Below, piece after piece: positions 40,516 to 52,200 of a stretch of 64,000 nucleotides of DNA (position 1 is its first letter; every line of letters starts with the position of its first letter). Position numbers and translations under genes: made by a program. The DNA is taken from assembly GCA_035041965.1 (NCBI GenBank), contig JAPYMA010000758.1, forward strand, positions 62,001 to 126,000. The letters are read 5' to 3'. The notes beneath the pieces were generated by a model, which saw only the letters and a program-made list of their open reading frames with translations, was not told the origin of the DNA and did no database searches. This stretch comes from Anisakis pegreffii. Its lineage: Eukaryota > Nematoda > Chromadorea > Rhabditida > Anisakidae.

Positions 40516-43500
40516 ATGCACATCACACTGCTGCAAGTGTTTCTGTTATTGTTCACTGCAGCGTTTCAATTGACTGCCGTTGAATGTTTGCGAGAGTTGG
40601 TCTACGTTCAAGCAATCTGGAGACATGGGGATAGAGCGCCAACCAAATATCCATATCCAAACGATAAATATACTGAGCAATATTGGCCAAGAGGATGGGG
40701 CCATCTAACTAGTGTTATTTTTATTCTTGTTGAAAGCATCTGTTAGCAAAGCATCTGGTGTTTGATTGATTGAATGAAAATTACAGACTGGTATGAAGCA
40801 ACTGTACCGATTGGGTCATTTCTTTAGACAGCGATATGGCAATTACATCGGCTCTCGATATAATGTGTCCGAGGTTCGTAGTTCAATTCGGTTTTGAGGC
40901 GTAAATTGAAGCAAAATCAATAGTCATTATTGTTCATTACCAGTTGCTTGAAACGATAGGGTAACAGAATGCATTCGTTGACAACATCAATCCTATTGAA
41001 CGACGCAAATAATGAATGATAACCAGAATGAGTGATTATTGCTGAGAATATCACTTCGTACAAACCATAAAAATTAGCGAATGAATTAGCAACGAAATGA
41101 ATACATTGTTAATGTAACAAAGTCGATTCTCGTACTCGTACCTCCATGATTAGCATTTGTTGATTCAATACCATCCAAAGAATAGACGTATTGAAGCTGG
41201 AGGTGATGGCGACTTCAGCGGATCGTGCCATTGAAAGTGCACAGGCAATGTTGAGAGGTTTATTCCCGGTGACAAATGAAACGAAATGGCTCGAAGGTGA
41301 GGTATGGCAACCGGTACCGTTCCATTCCACAACGCCTGGCGAATCAGATCCAGTCAGTTCAGATCATAATGCGTCTTTTCACTCACCAATTTGGTTCATT
41401 TGACTGCCATTGAATGTTTGCGAGAGTCTATTCACTCACGGAAAATACTCATCAAAATTCTTTGTAATTGCTGCATTGATATTCCATAATCATTCTATTC
41501 AAGCACTCAACAATCCGAATTTACTCGTCGACTTCGTCTTATCGAAGATTCAATTTCATCTTTCAGTTGATCCGTCCAAATAAATATGACTGCCCAAAAT
41601 ACTACGAAATTTTTGAATCGCATTTCGACTTGTTAGATCAACAGCTTCAAAATGAATATGGTGACGTTTTCCGCTACTTGAAAGAAGTTAGCGGTTTCAG
41701 AAAAGTTGGCCTCGCGGAGGTTCTAAGAATTCACAACGTCAAACTTGAGGTGAGTTAATTCTGCTATTAATGAGTCAACATCGTTTCGTATTCTCGTTAG
41801 AATGCGACAACCAACCATAATGTCTCAATCAGATGCAGTTTATTTCTGATTATCATAATACGTTCATATGCAACGAAAACAATGTAGCATCGTCAGATTT
41901 GATGAGGAATAAATTGAAGGAAGGTGAATAACGCATAAATAAGTGATTATCTCTGTGTCATTGTGTTGCTTTTAGCTGTTGCATAATATGACTCAACCGG
42001 ATTGGCTCTATAAGAAATGGCCCAATCACAACTATGACACAACATATGAAATAGTGCAGAAAATAAAATTACGTTCACGTTTGAATCAATTCAATTCACC
42101 GACGAAAGCAATGCTTCGTGGCGGCCTACTGGCTGGTCATTTTCTACAAAGAGCACTAAACGTTTCGAAAGGAGTTCGGCTTTCTCCAAGTAAAATGATG
42201 CTCTACTCATCGGTATCTATCATTAATATGATGTGATGTATTCAATGTAACGTAACATTTTCAGTTTATGAAATCTGAATAGATAGTGAACGATTTCTTT
42301 TTGTTTCATTCGAAAGACGATTTTACTTACTTCATTTTCATTGATTCATCAATTCTCAACCAACAAAAGCATCGAATATTGAAACGTGGTTTGAAGTGAC
42401 GATAAGGAATAATTCAGCACGACGTAACAATCCAACCGCTTCTCCATGCATTGGGAATCAATAACGATCTTTTGGTTCCATACGCTGGTTGTCTTATTAT
42501 GGAAGTTTATAAAACATGGGCTGGTAAATTTGAAGTAGAGGTATGCTATCATAAGTTGACGTTTTAAATATGATTTTCATTCATAGAATCGACGTTCGAT
42601 TCGAAATGAAATGCATCCAAAGATTCATTTATTGTATATGAATGATGCATCCCATTCTCAGTTACTTGTACGCATGCGAAACTATTTCTTGTTTGCACCT
42701 CACATAATGTATGATCTGAGTATTTCGGAGATATTTTTCTGCGATCAATTAACTTTTTGAATGGCACAATAAGAATGAAGTATTTTGAAGTTTTTCTACA
42801 AGAACGACACGACCAACGCTATCGTGTACCCGTTAACCATTCCCGGATGTTCAACGAGGTGTGAGGTGCAGAAACTTTGGCGACTGAAGAGTGCTGATGT
42901 GTATATGAATGTTGATCAGCTGGAGAAGGTTGGTGAACTAAATGAATATTTGAGTGCTTGAAATTCTTCACAGATTCACTTAATTACATTCAGCTCGAAT
43001 TCATTCGTCGTATTCAATTCCATTCATCAAATTACATTTGTAAGCTATCTGCAATATGACGCTAGAGACCTGTTGAGATATTTTAACGGGTCTCTAGCGC
43101 CATAGTGAAACTTCATCTCATTTCGGTTTTCCCCATAGAGAATCGCTTGCCACAACTGATTCGGTTTTGCGTTATGCGCGATTCACTGCCTTAGGTGTTG
43201 TTAAGACAAAATGCTGAGCATAAGAATGATAGATTAAATGCGGTAGAATTTAGCGACGATCTTAACCAACCGTTCTTCGCCCGAGATTTGCCGATCGAAT
43301 TTCGGCTCTGACAGTTTCTGGTTTTTTTGTTAGCGCAAAAAAGTTAGGAATCACAAAACCCATTTCCGTCGCATTGTGACAAAGAAAATTTTTCGTCCGG
43401 TTGTCATCACCAGTATGTATAATAATTGTAAGAAGTCAAAGTTTCAGGCGTGCGGCCTTGTTGGCCATACAACCATCACCATATCATTCTTCGACTTTCT

Positions 43501-43949
43501 ATGAACAACGCCAAATAAGTGCATAAATTTTTGAATAGAATGCTCTTATTTCTGAACGTTTCGCATGAATAAACTGTGATGACAGTCAGCGAAATGCAAC
43601 ACTTTTATCAGCTTTCATTTGCCATCAATCTTTCTACTTCACCGTGAAATTATCAGATATTGATGAATTGTTGGATAGTAATAGTGCAATAACAATAAAA
43701 ATAACAACGCTGACAGCAATAACGATAATAATATCTTGATAATTAGTTTTATTTGTGACTGACTGATCAATTTTCTTTGCTTTCCCGATCAATCTGAAAC
43801 ATATTTTTCAGGCATGTGCTGATAATGATAACGATACTGATAATGGTGTTGATCATAATTCTAGTGACAGTAATATTAATAATAAGAATAACATATCTCT
43901 GTGTTCTTTACTACTTGTATCTTTGATGATCGTTCAATTTATTCGATAA
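40516..43949 (+). CDS. Histidine acid phosphatase, secreted or membrane-anchored
   Basis: Eight exons, all in phase: 40516-40713, 40787-40873, 41197-41352, 41567-41749, 41976-42212, 42418-42540, 42791-42928 and 43812-43949; 419 residues. ATG 40516 directly follows a TTACAG acceptor, as in SL trans-spliced mRNAs, and begins a signal peptide (MHITLLQVFLLLFTAAF). The catalytic RHGDRAP is at residues 36-42, with His37 the expected phosphate acceptor, and the second motif HD is at 288-289 (SSHDVTIQPLL). The segment GLFP and the word SADR fit the family's (S/T)xxxR region. The C-terminal 45 residues are acidic, Asn-rich and end in a hydrophobic helix (SLCSLLLVSLMIVQFI), as in membrane-bound or ectoenzyme forms. 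The family hydrolyses phosphomonoesters at acid pH, often at the intestinal surface in nematodes. An alternative last exon is described in findings. Confidence 0.9.
43055..43104. repeat. Near-perfect 20-bp inverted repeat in the last phosphatase intron
   Basis: The left arm 43055-43074 and right arm 43085-43104 pair at 18 of 20 positions (core CGCTAGAGACC / GGTCTCTAGCG) around a 10-base AT-rich loop. Confidence 0.85.
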
Positions 43950-45850
43950 ACATCCTATCGCTGGTGGGCATACTGATAGTTTTTTTTGGAATAGATTATT
44001 ACTTGATGCACTGCTGACTCAGTACAGATAAAGAGAGATATGATGGATGATGATCATTTATTGCAGTGTTACAAAATCGATGCCGGTAAATGCTTCTTCT
44101 ATGTGGCAGACATCACAAAAGGTGTTATGAAATGAGCATGATGTGTATGTGGAGGTGCTTGATTTTGCATAATGAATGCTGAAGATTGTCGAATGCAACT
44201 TGTGAACGTTACGTCGGATGTGTTATTCAGTTGTGTTTATTGTATTGTTGATATGTTGTGCTGTGTTATGTGAGAGAGACATGATGAAGGGATTGTTGTT
44301 GGATTATTGTTGGATTACACTCTTCCGCGATTTCAACATGATGAATTCAGTTCATTTTTCACATACAACATGGTCATTCAAATTAGCCGTTCGTGCAAAA
44401 ATCTTTTTGCATTTCATTTTCCAGTATTAACTGCTTGCGACCAATCACATTGCACTGTTTAAGTATCGATGAATTATCAACGCTCATTCATTTCAAAGTT
44501 TTGGTTAACGGTCTTTGGCTAAACCTTAAATTATATTCAAAGAAATACGTAAGGTGTTAGGTTGAAGGAAAGAGGGAGGGAGGGGGCGAGGGCTTCAGCA
44601 ACGAAATGTGATTGATCGAAATGAACGGATAAATTTCATTCGATCTGCCAGATCATCGAAGAGTGCAATGAAGCTTCGAGGAAGAAAACCACTGTTCTAG
44701 AGGCTACTCGTCAATACGATCGTCCACTTCCATGGTAATTCGTGATCCACAAATGAGGCTTTTTCTCAAGATGAAGAGCCTTTTATATGTGTCACTTTGC
44801 AAATCTCAAATGGAGATGCAAGCATAATACAAAAACTGAATGTTGCTTACAATTAGATGAATTGCGGGTACGGGTCGTTTGAACATAGCATAATCGGTCG
44901 TTCTTTCGATGAATGTTTGATGGAAACCTGATGCCCGAACTCAGTCTATGTTATATTCTCGCTGATACAAATCTTACTACTGAAATGGTGTTTTTTCTGA
45001 TTACTAAAATCACAAGGAACGTACAACGCAGCCTTTGAAAAATGTTGAGGACATTTGCTTTGTGCATATTCGCATGAATTTAACCGCTTTTCAAAGCAGC
45101 AGTTTTGTTTATGCTCTGTTTGCCCTCGTTTCCACAATACTATACCGCTACAAACTAAAACCAATGATTCCGAAGTGATTCATGCCACTACGAACTATCC
45201 AATCGTTCAGTTCACGTTCCAATTTCTCATTTCTTTCATTAGAGACTAATTAATTTTAATGATGTAATTATTTGCATTCATTATCTGTGACTAATTTGCG
45301 TGAAGTTGATATATTTGCATATGCAGAAGTTGGAACTGAGCGCCCCTCCGAAGCTTGGCTTTTTGCAGAGCTAAATTTGTGTTTTGTTGTCATTTTCGTG
45401 TACTTTTTAAACAAGACATGAATTATACGATTAAGTATCGCAGATTTCGCTTGCAGTGATCTTGCTTTTCGGTGAAATTCCTCATTAAATGTAATGCTAC
45501 CATAGCTAAGTTAGGTTCTTTAAGTCTTTGACGCAAAATTTTTATGAATCTTGCCTTTTGCAATAGAAAATTGGTATGCTAACGATAAGATGACTGAAGT
45601 ATTTTCGTTTCTCTTCGTTGTTGATGTATCTTTCGGCGTGTCGAATACGTCTTTTTTCGCAATATGCTCTAATGGATTTTTATTTCCAACTATTAAATAT
45701 GTTTCAGCTGCTCAGTGTTCGTTGCGGTTGCATGGTCGTGCCGGTGTGGAAGATAGTGATGGTCGCGGATACTCGACAACGAACAATCGACACACTTTGC
45801 ACAGGCCAGTTATTTTGTTACCTCTTTTTTTTTCTTGTTGCATTTATTTA
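43950..45850. other. Intergenic region right of the phosphatase gene
   Basis: Holds a 70-codon plus-strand frame from 44218 that begins with a signal-peptide-like run (MCYSVVFIVLLICCAVLC). It is unsupported otherwise and is given here only as a possible secreted peptide. A G-quadruplex-type run lies at 44574-44592. An exon-like block at 45712-45805 after a GTTTCAG is open in two frames. Confidence 0.3.
44574..44592 (+). other. G-quadruplex-type motif
   Basis: Four G-runs (3, 3, 5 and 3 G) separated by A, A and CGA, in otherwise AT-rich DNA. Confidence 0.75.
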
Positions 45851-45859
45851 TCCTTAGAG

Positions 45860-46740
45860 CTTAGGTCTAGGAAATAGAATAAAATGGTCGTAGAATGATT
45901 CTCACAAGTTTTTGAACCATTATTAGTCGGGTCAGAGGCACAGACACTATATTTCCTAGTTCCCCTGTTGGTGTGCGGGTGCAGTGCGGCCGAGAGAATG
46001 GGCTGATAACCCAAGGAGTAATCCTATCCTGGTACCGGGTGAACCCGGCATTCGTACCGTCAAACTTCATGGAGGATAACCTTCATGGACAGCGGCGGAT
46101 AACCTCGGGTGGATTACGGAAATATGATGTTTGTGTCTCTGGCTAGGCAATCTACTAATCAAGAGTATAGGAATCATTTTGCGACCATTTTTTCCCTTTC
46201 GAATACTTAAAATTATTTAGTTATTGAGTTCTTTTTTTTTGATTTTATAACTGCTGATATTTATCATTTTCATGCATTCATTGGCCTACAGTTATTCTAG
46301 ACCCTTAGTTCTAGGAAATAGGTGAAAATGGTCACTGAATGATTCCCACAAGTTTTGTCCATTCTTAGTCGGGTCAGAGACACGAACATTGTATTTCCTA
46401 GTCCCCTGTTGGTGTGCGGGTGCAGTGCGGCCGGGAGAATGGGCTGATAACCCAAGGAGTAATCCTATCCCGGTACCGGGTGAACCCGGCATTCGTACCG
46501 TCAAACTTCCTGGAGGATAACCTTCATGGACAGCGGCGGATAACCTCGGGTGGGCTATGGAAATATGATGTTTGTATCTCCGGCTAGACCAGCCACGAAT
46601 CAAGAGGATAGGAATCATTTTGTGACCGTTTTCTTCCCTTTCGGATATGTAACATTATTCAGTTATTGAGTTCTTAGGTTAAGTTTTTTTTAAAGTTTAT
46701 AACTGCTGATATTTACAAAGTTTCATGCCATGATTGGATT
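45860..46740. repeat. Tandem duplication, two units of about 444 bp, GC-rich core
   Basis: TCTAGGAAATAG starts unit 1 at 45866 and unit 2 at 46310. The units are roughly 85-90% alike. The most conserved part is a GC-rich core (about 45960-46130 and 46395-46565) with the perfect hairpin CCGGGT-GA-ACCCGG (46035-46048 and 46476-46489) inside GGTA...TACC. The word GGATAACCT occurs twice per unit. Open minus-strand frames differ between the units, so coding is unlikely. It could be the 5' region of a retroelement or a pair of RNA genes. Confidence 0.8.
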
Positions 46741-47021
46741 CGATTGGGAGTGCCGATAATGGTTTAACAGCGCAGTGGCCGTTTTAAGTTAACGTCCACG
46801 AAGTCGCAGCAGTTGGTTCGTCACTAAGAGGTAATAACTTGGCAAATGCAAATATTATTTTTGTATGTATTTATGAATTTATATCTTTTAATCCTTGATG
46901 TGATAGTTGCTCACATCTACATCTGTTTCTTAGTTTTCAGGAGGGAGGTTTCTTTCGTAGCGCGCTCTTGAAGACATTAGGGCGCAGGATTTTATAACGA
47001 CTTTTTTGAGAGGCATTAAAC

Positions 47022-47046
47022 CCAACGGCTCTCTTTAGAGCCACCA
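47022..47046 (+). promoter_or_regulatory. Histone-mRNA-type 3' stem-loop
   Basis: The stem GGCTCT (47027-47032) and AGAGCC (47037-47042) enclose the loop CTTT, flanked by CCAAC on the left and ACCA on the right. The flanks, the six-base stem and the four-base loop match the replication-dependent histone mRNA end recognised by SLBP. A C in the first loop position is, as I recall, the nematode form. No histone reading frame is visible just upstream, so it may mark a decayed or displaced histone gene, or be fortuitous. Confidence 0.5.
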
Positions 47047-47853
47047 AGACAATAAACCAGACTTGATTCATTTTTTTTCTCAACTCAATGATTCTTTTTC
47101 AAGTCACTATAAGTGACAAATCGCCGCTTGCCCTTGCTTCGTAATGATAGGATGGATGTTCAGAGGCTTCTAATTTTTTGCGAATCTCTATATATTTTAT
47201 CAAAATCTGCATGTTCTTTTCCAGTTGCGTGCTATACGTCTTTTCATGTTTAAGTTTTCCTTTAATTGTTTATTGTGCAGTGAGTTCATCCCTCCTGTAT
47301 TTTTCATTCATCTTTCATTAGCTTTTCCCTTCGAATGAAGTAACAGATTAAATGACCGAGCTAGGTCATTTGGGGTAGTTGAATAAGTTTAGTTGAGTTC
47401 ATTTCGATTGAATCATATACTATGATTGTTAGAAATACTGTGTTATGGTTCGATCTGATGATATAATCATAAATTTATCACTCCAGAGCAGTGTTCTACG
47501 TGGTGATAACGCGTCAAGCATGTTGAATGCATCGGTTGACCGTGGTGATGAGGATTGGTCATCGTTGTGAATGTCCTGATGTTTTTTGTTCTGTTGTATT
47601 ATGCCATTTGTGATATTATGATAATGTGATACGTTATATGTTGTGATATTTATGTGCTATGATGTGATTTCTGTGTTGCATGTTTTTATTTATATGTTTT
47701 TATGTTTTCCTTTTTGACGTGATTTATGTGAAAGGTGTAAAAATTTTGGGGAGGGGGGTGTTGTTATAGTGTCGTTTGTTTTTATTGTTTTATTGTATGT
47801 TTTGTTTTTGTTGTTTTATTTTATTTTATTGTTGTTGCTGTTTATTCGTTATT

Positions 47854-47996
47854 GGAAGAGCTCTATGAGGAAGTTCGCCTTCCGGCCACTTCGTGTGGTT
47901 ATTAGAGCTCTTTCAAGAGTACTGTCCGGCTAGTGAATAGCTATTGCTTGCGTTATTCTATTGACTCTTTACGGACGAACAGATCAAAATTTTTTC
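47854..47996 (+). ncRNA. Candidate structured RNA, branched fold with two UUCG-type hairpins
   Basis: An outer stem of about 12 pairs (47854-47865 with 47903-47914, core AAGAGCTCTA / TAGAGCTCTT) encloses two small hairpins, GGAAG-TTCGC-CTTCC and CCAC-TTCGT-GTGG. Next come GTCCG (47924-47928) and CGGAC (47972-47976), which enclose a second stem with one mismatch. An AAAATTTTTTC stretch follows, similar to an Sm-site or a terminator. No known RNA family is recognised and no tRNA or SL RNA motif is present. Confidence 0.35.
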
Positions 47997-48094
47997 AAAA
48001 AACAGATCAAAACAAAATTTTCGTATCAAAGAATTTGAGTTTATAGTCTTTCTGATGAGTTGTGGCAGCAAGTCAGTGATTTTGGAATCGTAGG

Positions 48095-48420
48095 ATGTAT
48101 GAGATTCAGCAAGCAGATAGCAATTGTTCACTAGCTGGGCGGTATTCAGTTCAGCCTGATCTCCGGTTGGAACTAGAGGTGGGGTATTGTCGGTGTCTAG
48201 GAAAAGCTTGGGGTGGTTTCGGTATCATCTCAGATTGGTTGGGGTTGAGGAAATGTGTCCAACCTGGAAATTCGTTCCAACTGGGAGTCAGGCTTCTCTC
48301 TTTGGGGGGGGTTTCTGATCGCGGGACGGCGCTTCGGCACCCGTTTAGCGATCAGTTGGCCCCCCTCCAGAAACGATCAGGTGGTGGGTCTGTGACGGAT
48401 CCATCCAGAATTTTTTGAAT
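48095..48420 (+). ncRNA. Candidate structured GC-rich RNA or element
   Basis: GC content is far above the surroundings. Pairings include GTTGGAAC with GTTCCAAC, and a long compound stem in which GGGGGG and CTGATCGC (about 48302-48322) pair with GCGATCAG and CCCCCC (about 48348-48366), closing on a CGGG...CCCG hairpin. It ends near AATTTTTTGAA (48410-48420), a good Sm-site-like string. An open plus-strand frame covers it, but its composition is not protein-like. Confidence 0.3.
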
Positions 48421-49240
48421 TCCCGCGTTTAAAATCAAGCAAATTATCAGGGCACAGTCAAGTTGCCACATTCGAAACCGAGCCAAATTCACATTTCTTG
48501 TTGCTTTTATTCGTTTATTTGAAGGTTTTTATCCATTTTCAATACCCGTTTATACCCTACAAGGTGTAAGATATTGATATTTAAGATAATATGATGAAGC
48601 AAGGTAAGAAGTAATTTTTGCGCATAGTAAGTCGAGTTATCGGCGGCTAATATCGAAAGATCACTGTAATTTAACTTTTGCCAACGTCATGAAGTCGAAC
48701 ATCATAAACTAAAAATGTCAACTGTATTTCAAGACTCCACTCGTTGAAATAGTAAGTTCTTGTATTGCGGGGAGGTCATGATCGTGTATTTCGAACCGTG
48801 CAAATTTAGACTATATTTAGACTCTTGCGTCCTGTTCATTCATCGTTCAATGCCTCTACAAGCTGCTTTATCAATGGTGCGCAAATTATGAATATACAGT
48901 GCGAGTAATTGGTTGTCTTTACTTGGCTGCATTGTGGTTGCCTGTGGGATCTTATTGAAATCACTTATTTATCGTATATTTATCGAACGATGCACCGTAA
49001 GTGTGCTATCAGTTCAACATGTTTGCGTGATCATTTGTACTTATAGCATGGTTAAGAACATATAATTATTTATTTTGTAATGTAAATTAAACGAATCACT
49101 TTGAAAAGGATGAAGATAATATGAAATAAAAGAGTAATAATAATAATCGCATTTGTTTATAATCACTTAAGTAAAATCACCGTTTGTCGTGCACTTCGAA
49201 TAATGCTCAGAAAAGACAAATCAAAACGAATCAAATCAAA
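48421..49240. other. 3' flank of twitchin
   Basis: On the minus strand an AATAAA at 49073-49068, about 170 bases after the stop codon, is a good polyadenylation signal. The rest is AT-rich without further structure. Confidence 0.5.
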
Positions 49241-52200
49241 TCAGTGAATCTGCATCGCTGCCGCATATTTGCATATCGCTTTTTTATCCTTTATCACTTT
49301 TACAACATAAACTCCTTCATCAGACGCTTCTACACTCTGTAACGATGTATACGTTTGAATACACATATCTACTTGTGAAATGATTTGATTTCATATAAAA
49401 ATAGTAAAAAGACAGATCAGTGATTGTGATAAACTATGTCAATTTTGCCGATATCTTGCTGTTATGCCACCATATGAGAATATAAATGAAAGTACCAAAA
49501 AAATTTACCTTGATATCCAGTTTGAATGCATTACCCGATTTGACGGATTTAACACGGTCTGATTTTTCGACTTTCTCGGCTCCTTTGAACCATTGTACAG
49601 TCAAGCCACTAGCGTCCTCAAGCTCAAGAACGAATTTACAAGGCGAAGCTAAAGTTGCGTTCACTGACTGTGGTAATCTTGCAACGCGTGGGTCATTTGG
49701 CCTATCTGAAAGAGTGCATTTTATTCCTCGCTCGTTTTTTTACAACTTTTTTGTAATTCATTTTATAGCTTCCACTCTTTGCAAGTACATATTCGCATGT
49801 TTCTGTCACTGAATTAATTAATCTCTGAACCCGTAAAAACGCAAGGAATTTCATCCAATTTGCCTACTCGATCAGTTCAGTCAACAATCAACATTCAACA
49901 CCGAACGAACCCTTTTATATTTAACGAAAGCTCTACGATCTGATATATCGCAAAGTCGGTGATTACAACGAAGTTGCACTTTTAATTCGAACGCAAATTA
50001 TGAGTAGACAGATAATGGAATGTTGTAAGCATCAAGGAAACGAAAAGATTCTGCGTGCTGAAGCGAAATGATTGCACATAAACAAACCTAAAACGGCCAA
50101 TGATGCAGCTGAAATAGCTTTTTGCTGGGCACATCGACATTCAACTTGATAAACACCGTGATCATCTAGCGATACATTCTTGAATTCTAACGAATACTCA
50201 CTACCACTCTCTTTTATCAACACATTACCATCACTTTTCACTTCTTTTCCGTTTCTCATCCATATCACCTTCAAATTGACATTTCATCATTTTTTCGTAT
50301 AAATCACTTCTGTATTTTATTTTAATCACCAACAAGAAACAGTAGCATCTGCAGTGATGAACATCTTCTGAACTGATCTGATTTGGTTTTAGTATTTAGT
50401 TCAGTAATAGAATATGATCATATGTCGTCTGATAATTATAATCGTAGCTTTTATTCCATTTACAAAGACGAACAAAAACTGAATAAATACTTCATCAGAT
50501 CAATAGAACTATCAAATGAATTGATAAAAATGGAACGAACCTCATCAGCTGGATGGGATGTGGTCACCGATAAGGTTGCAGTCGTTCCAGAGGCGACACA
50601 AACACCCTCAAGATGCCGCACGATATGGAGTGGTTGTTGTTGTTGTTGCTCAGTTTGTTGTTTCGACGTATCGTCTCCATTCACCAAATCAACAACCGCT
50701 TCTGCTGCAGACGACGACGATGGCTGTTGCAACTCCAGTGGCTCAGGTTCAGATCTCCTCCTTCAATTCGTCAACAGTTTCATATAAAAATTCACTTAGT
50801 TCGATATCGTTGATCATTTCGATCGAATTCAATCCAGAAACGAAATAAGTTCAACTGTAGTCATCTGGTCTTTCTCGTTCAGATGATCAGAAAATCAACT
50901 GAATATTCATTTGTTCAGATTAGTGATATGTGAAACAGATACGATAAAAGAATAATGGAAATGTTGAATGACCTGACGGTAAGATTAGCTTTAGTAGCCT
51001 CGGTACCAACAGAGTTACTGGCACGACATGAGTATTCGCCTTCATCGGTCGATTTCACTGAGGGAATCGAAAGTTTAGCATGACCAGCTACGAACGTGAG
51101 TCGTTTGCGGTCATCTCTTTCTGTTATGCGCTCTCCATTGTGCAACCATTCAACCAAAGGCTCTGGTTCACCTCCTACCTAAAGCAGATAGATGCGTTCC
51201 AGTAATCATTCGTCTTATTTGATTGTTTTTATCCTTGACAACTTTATTATCGTCCAGTCACTATCACTGTCTAATTTATAAATTCGATTTTATTACAGTC
51301 TAACTGAACTGTGAAAGTGATTTCTTAATAAGCTTGGTTTGTTTTGAAGATGGATTTGTTTTATATTCCGTGCATGTTCGATTTTTTTTCAGTGAAACAG
51401 CCAAACCGTTAAGAGCCAAAAAGGATTTGACAAATGGAAATGAGCAAATTCAATGCAAGAACGAAGTCAACAAACTTGACAAGAGAATTCAGCCATATCA
51501 TTTTCATCGACAGCAAGCGATTGAAGTTGCCGAGTGAAAACGGGTGCTGTGGAAGGTAATTTAATCGACGAAGAATCATCTTTTGTCGACTTGGTTTTGG
51601 TTGATTGTGACGACGAATATTGATCAGTTGAGGACGAATACGACGAGAGGTCTCGTCGTCTAATCACATCACTACTTGATTGTGATCGTTCCATATCGCT
51701 CGTTACTTCCAGCCTATCATATACACGTCGTGATGTTCGCGTTGGAATGATCCTTCGCGATTCCTCTCCTCTTCCTTCAATTTCAACCGCATTTCATCAA
51801 CAGCATATTTGGAGCCCTCGTGTTTGCTATCGCATTTCCAACGCATATATATCGAATGAACAAACGGTCACTGGATTGATAGGATCGCTCAAAACAAACC
51901 TTGAACATTAACGATACATTCGGTGTAATCACTGCCGAATTCGTTAACCGCTTCACAGCGATAAGTTCCAGCGTCATCCATTCTTGTGTTGAATATCTCT
52001 AAGGTACACACACCACTTCGATACGTCAATTGAGCACGACTCTCATCAACCGGTGCTCCATCTTTATACCATTGAACCTGAATCGCAATCACATCATCGC
52101 TACGAATACGAAAGTGCTAACTCATGATGACTGCGATAGTAATTGATCAGTAAAGATTCAAACGATGAATTTGAATAAATAGAAGAAATACGAATGCGAT

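Noticed and set aside
43812..43949. Asn/Asp-rich stretch as simple repeat only
   Set aside because: Kept as the true last exon because phase, Ala-Cys start and hydrophobic anchor fit the phosphatase family.
46292..46618. 108-codon minus-strand frame in the tandem repeat
   Set aside because: The equivalent part of the other repeat unit is read in a different frame with different residues, so protein coding is not conserved.
48095..48418. 107-codon plus-strand frame
   Set aside because: It covers a GC-rich structured block where stop codons are rare; its composition shows no domain and there is no splice context.
50383..50848. Plus-strand frames rich in Cys and Val opposite the twitchin linker exon
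   Set aside because: They are antisense shadows of the Gln/Ser-rich coding exon.
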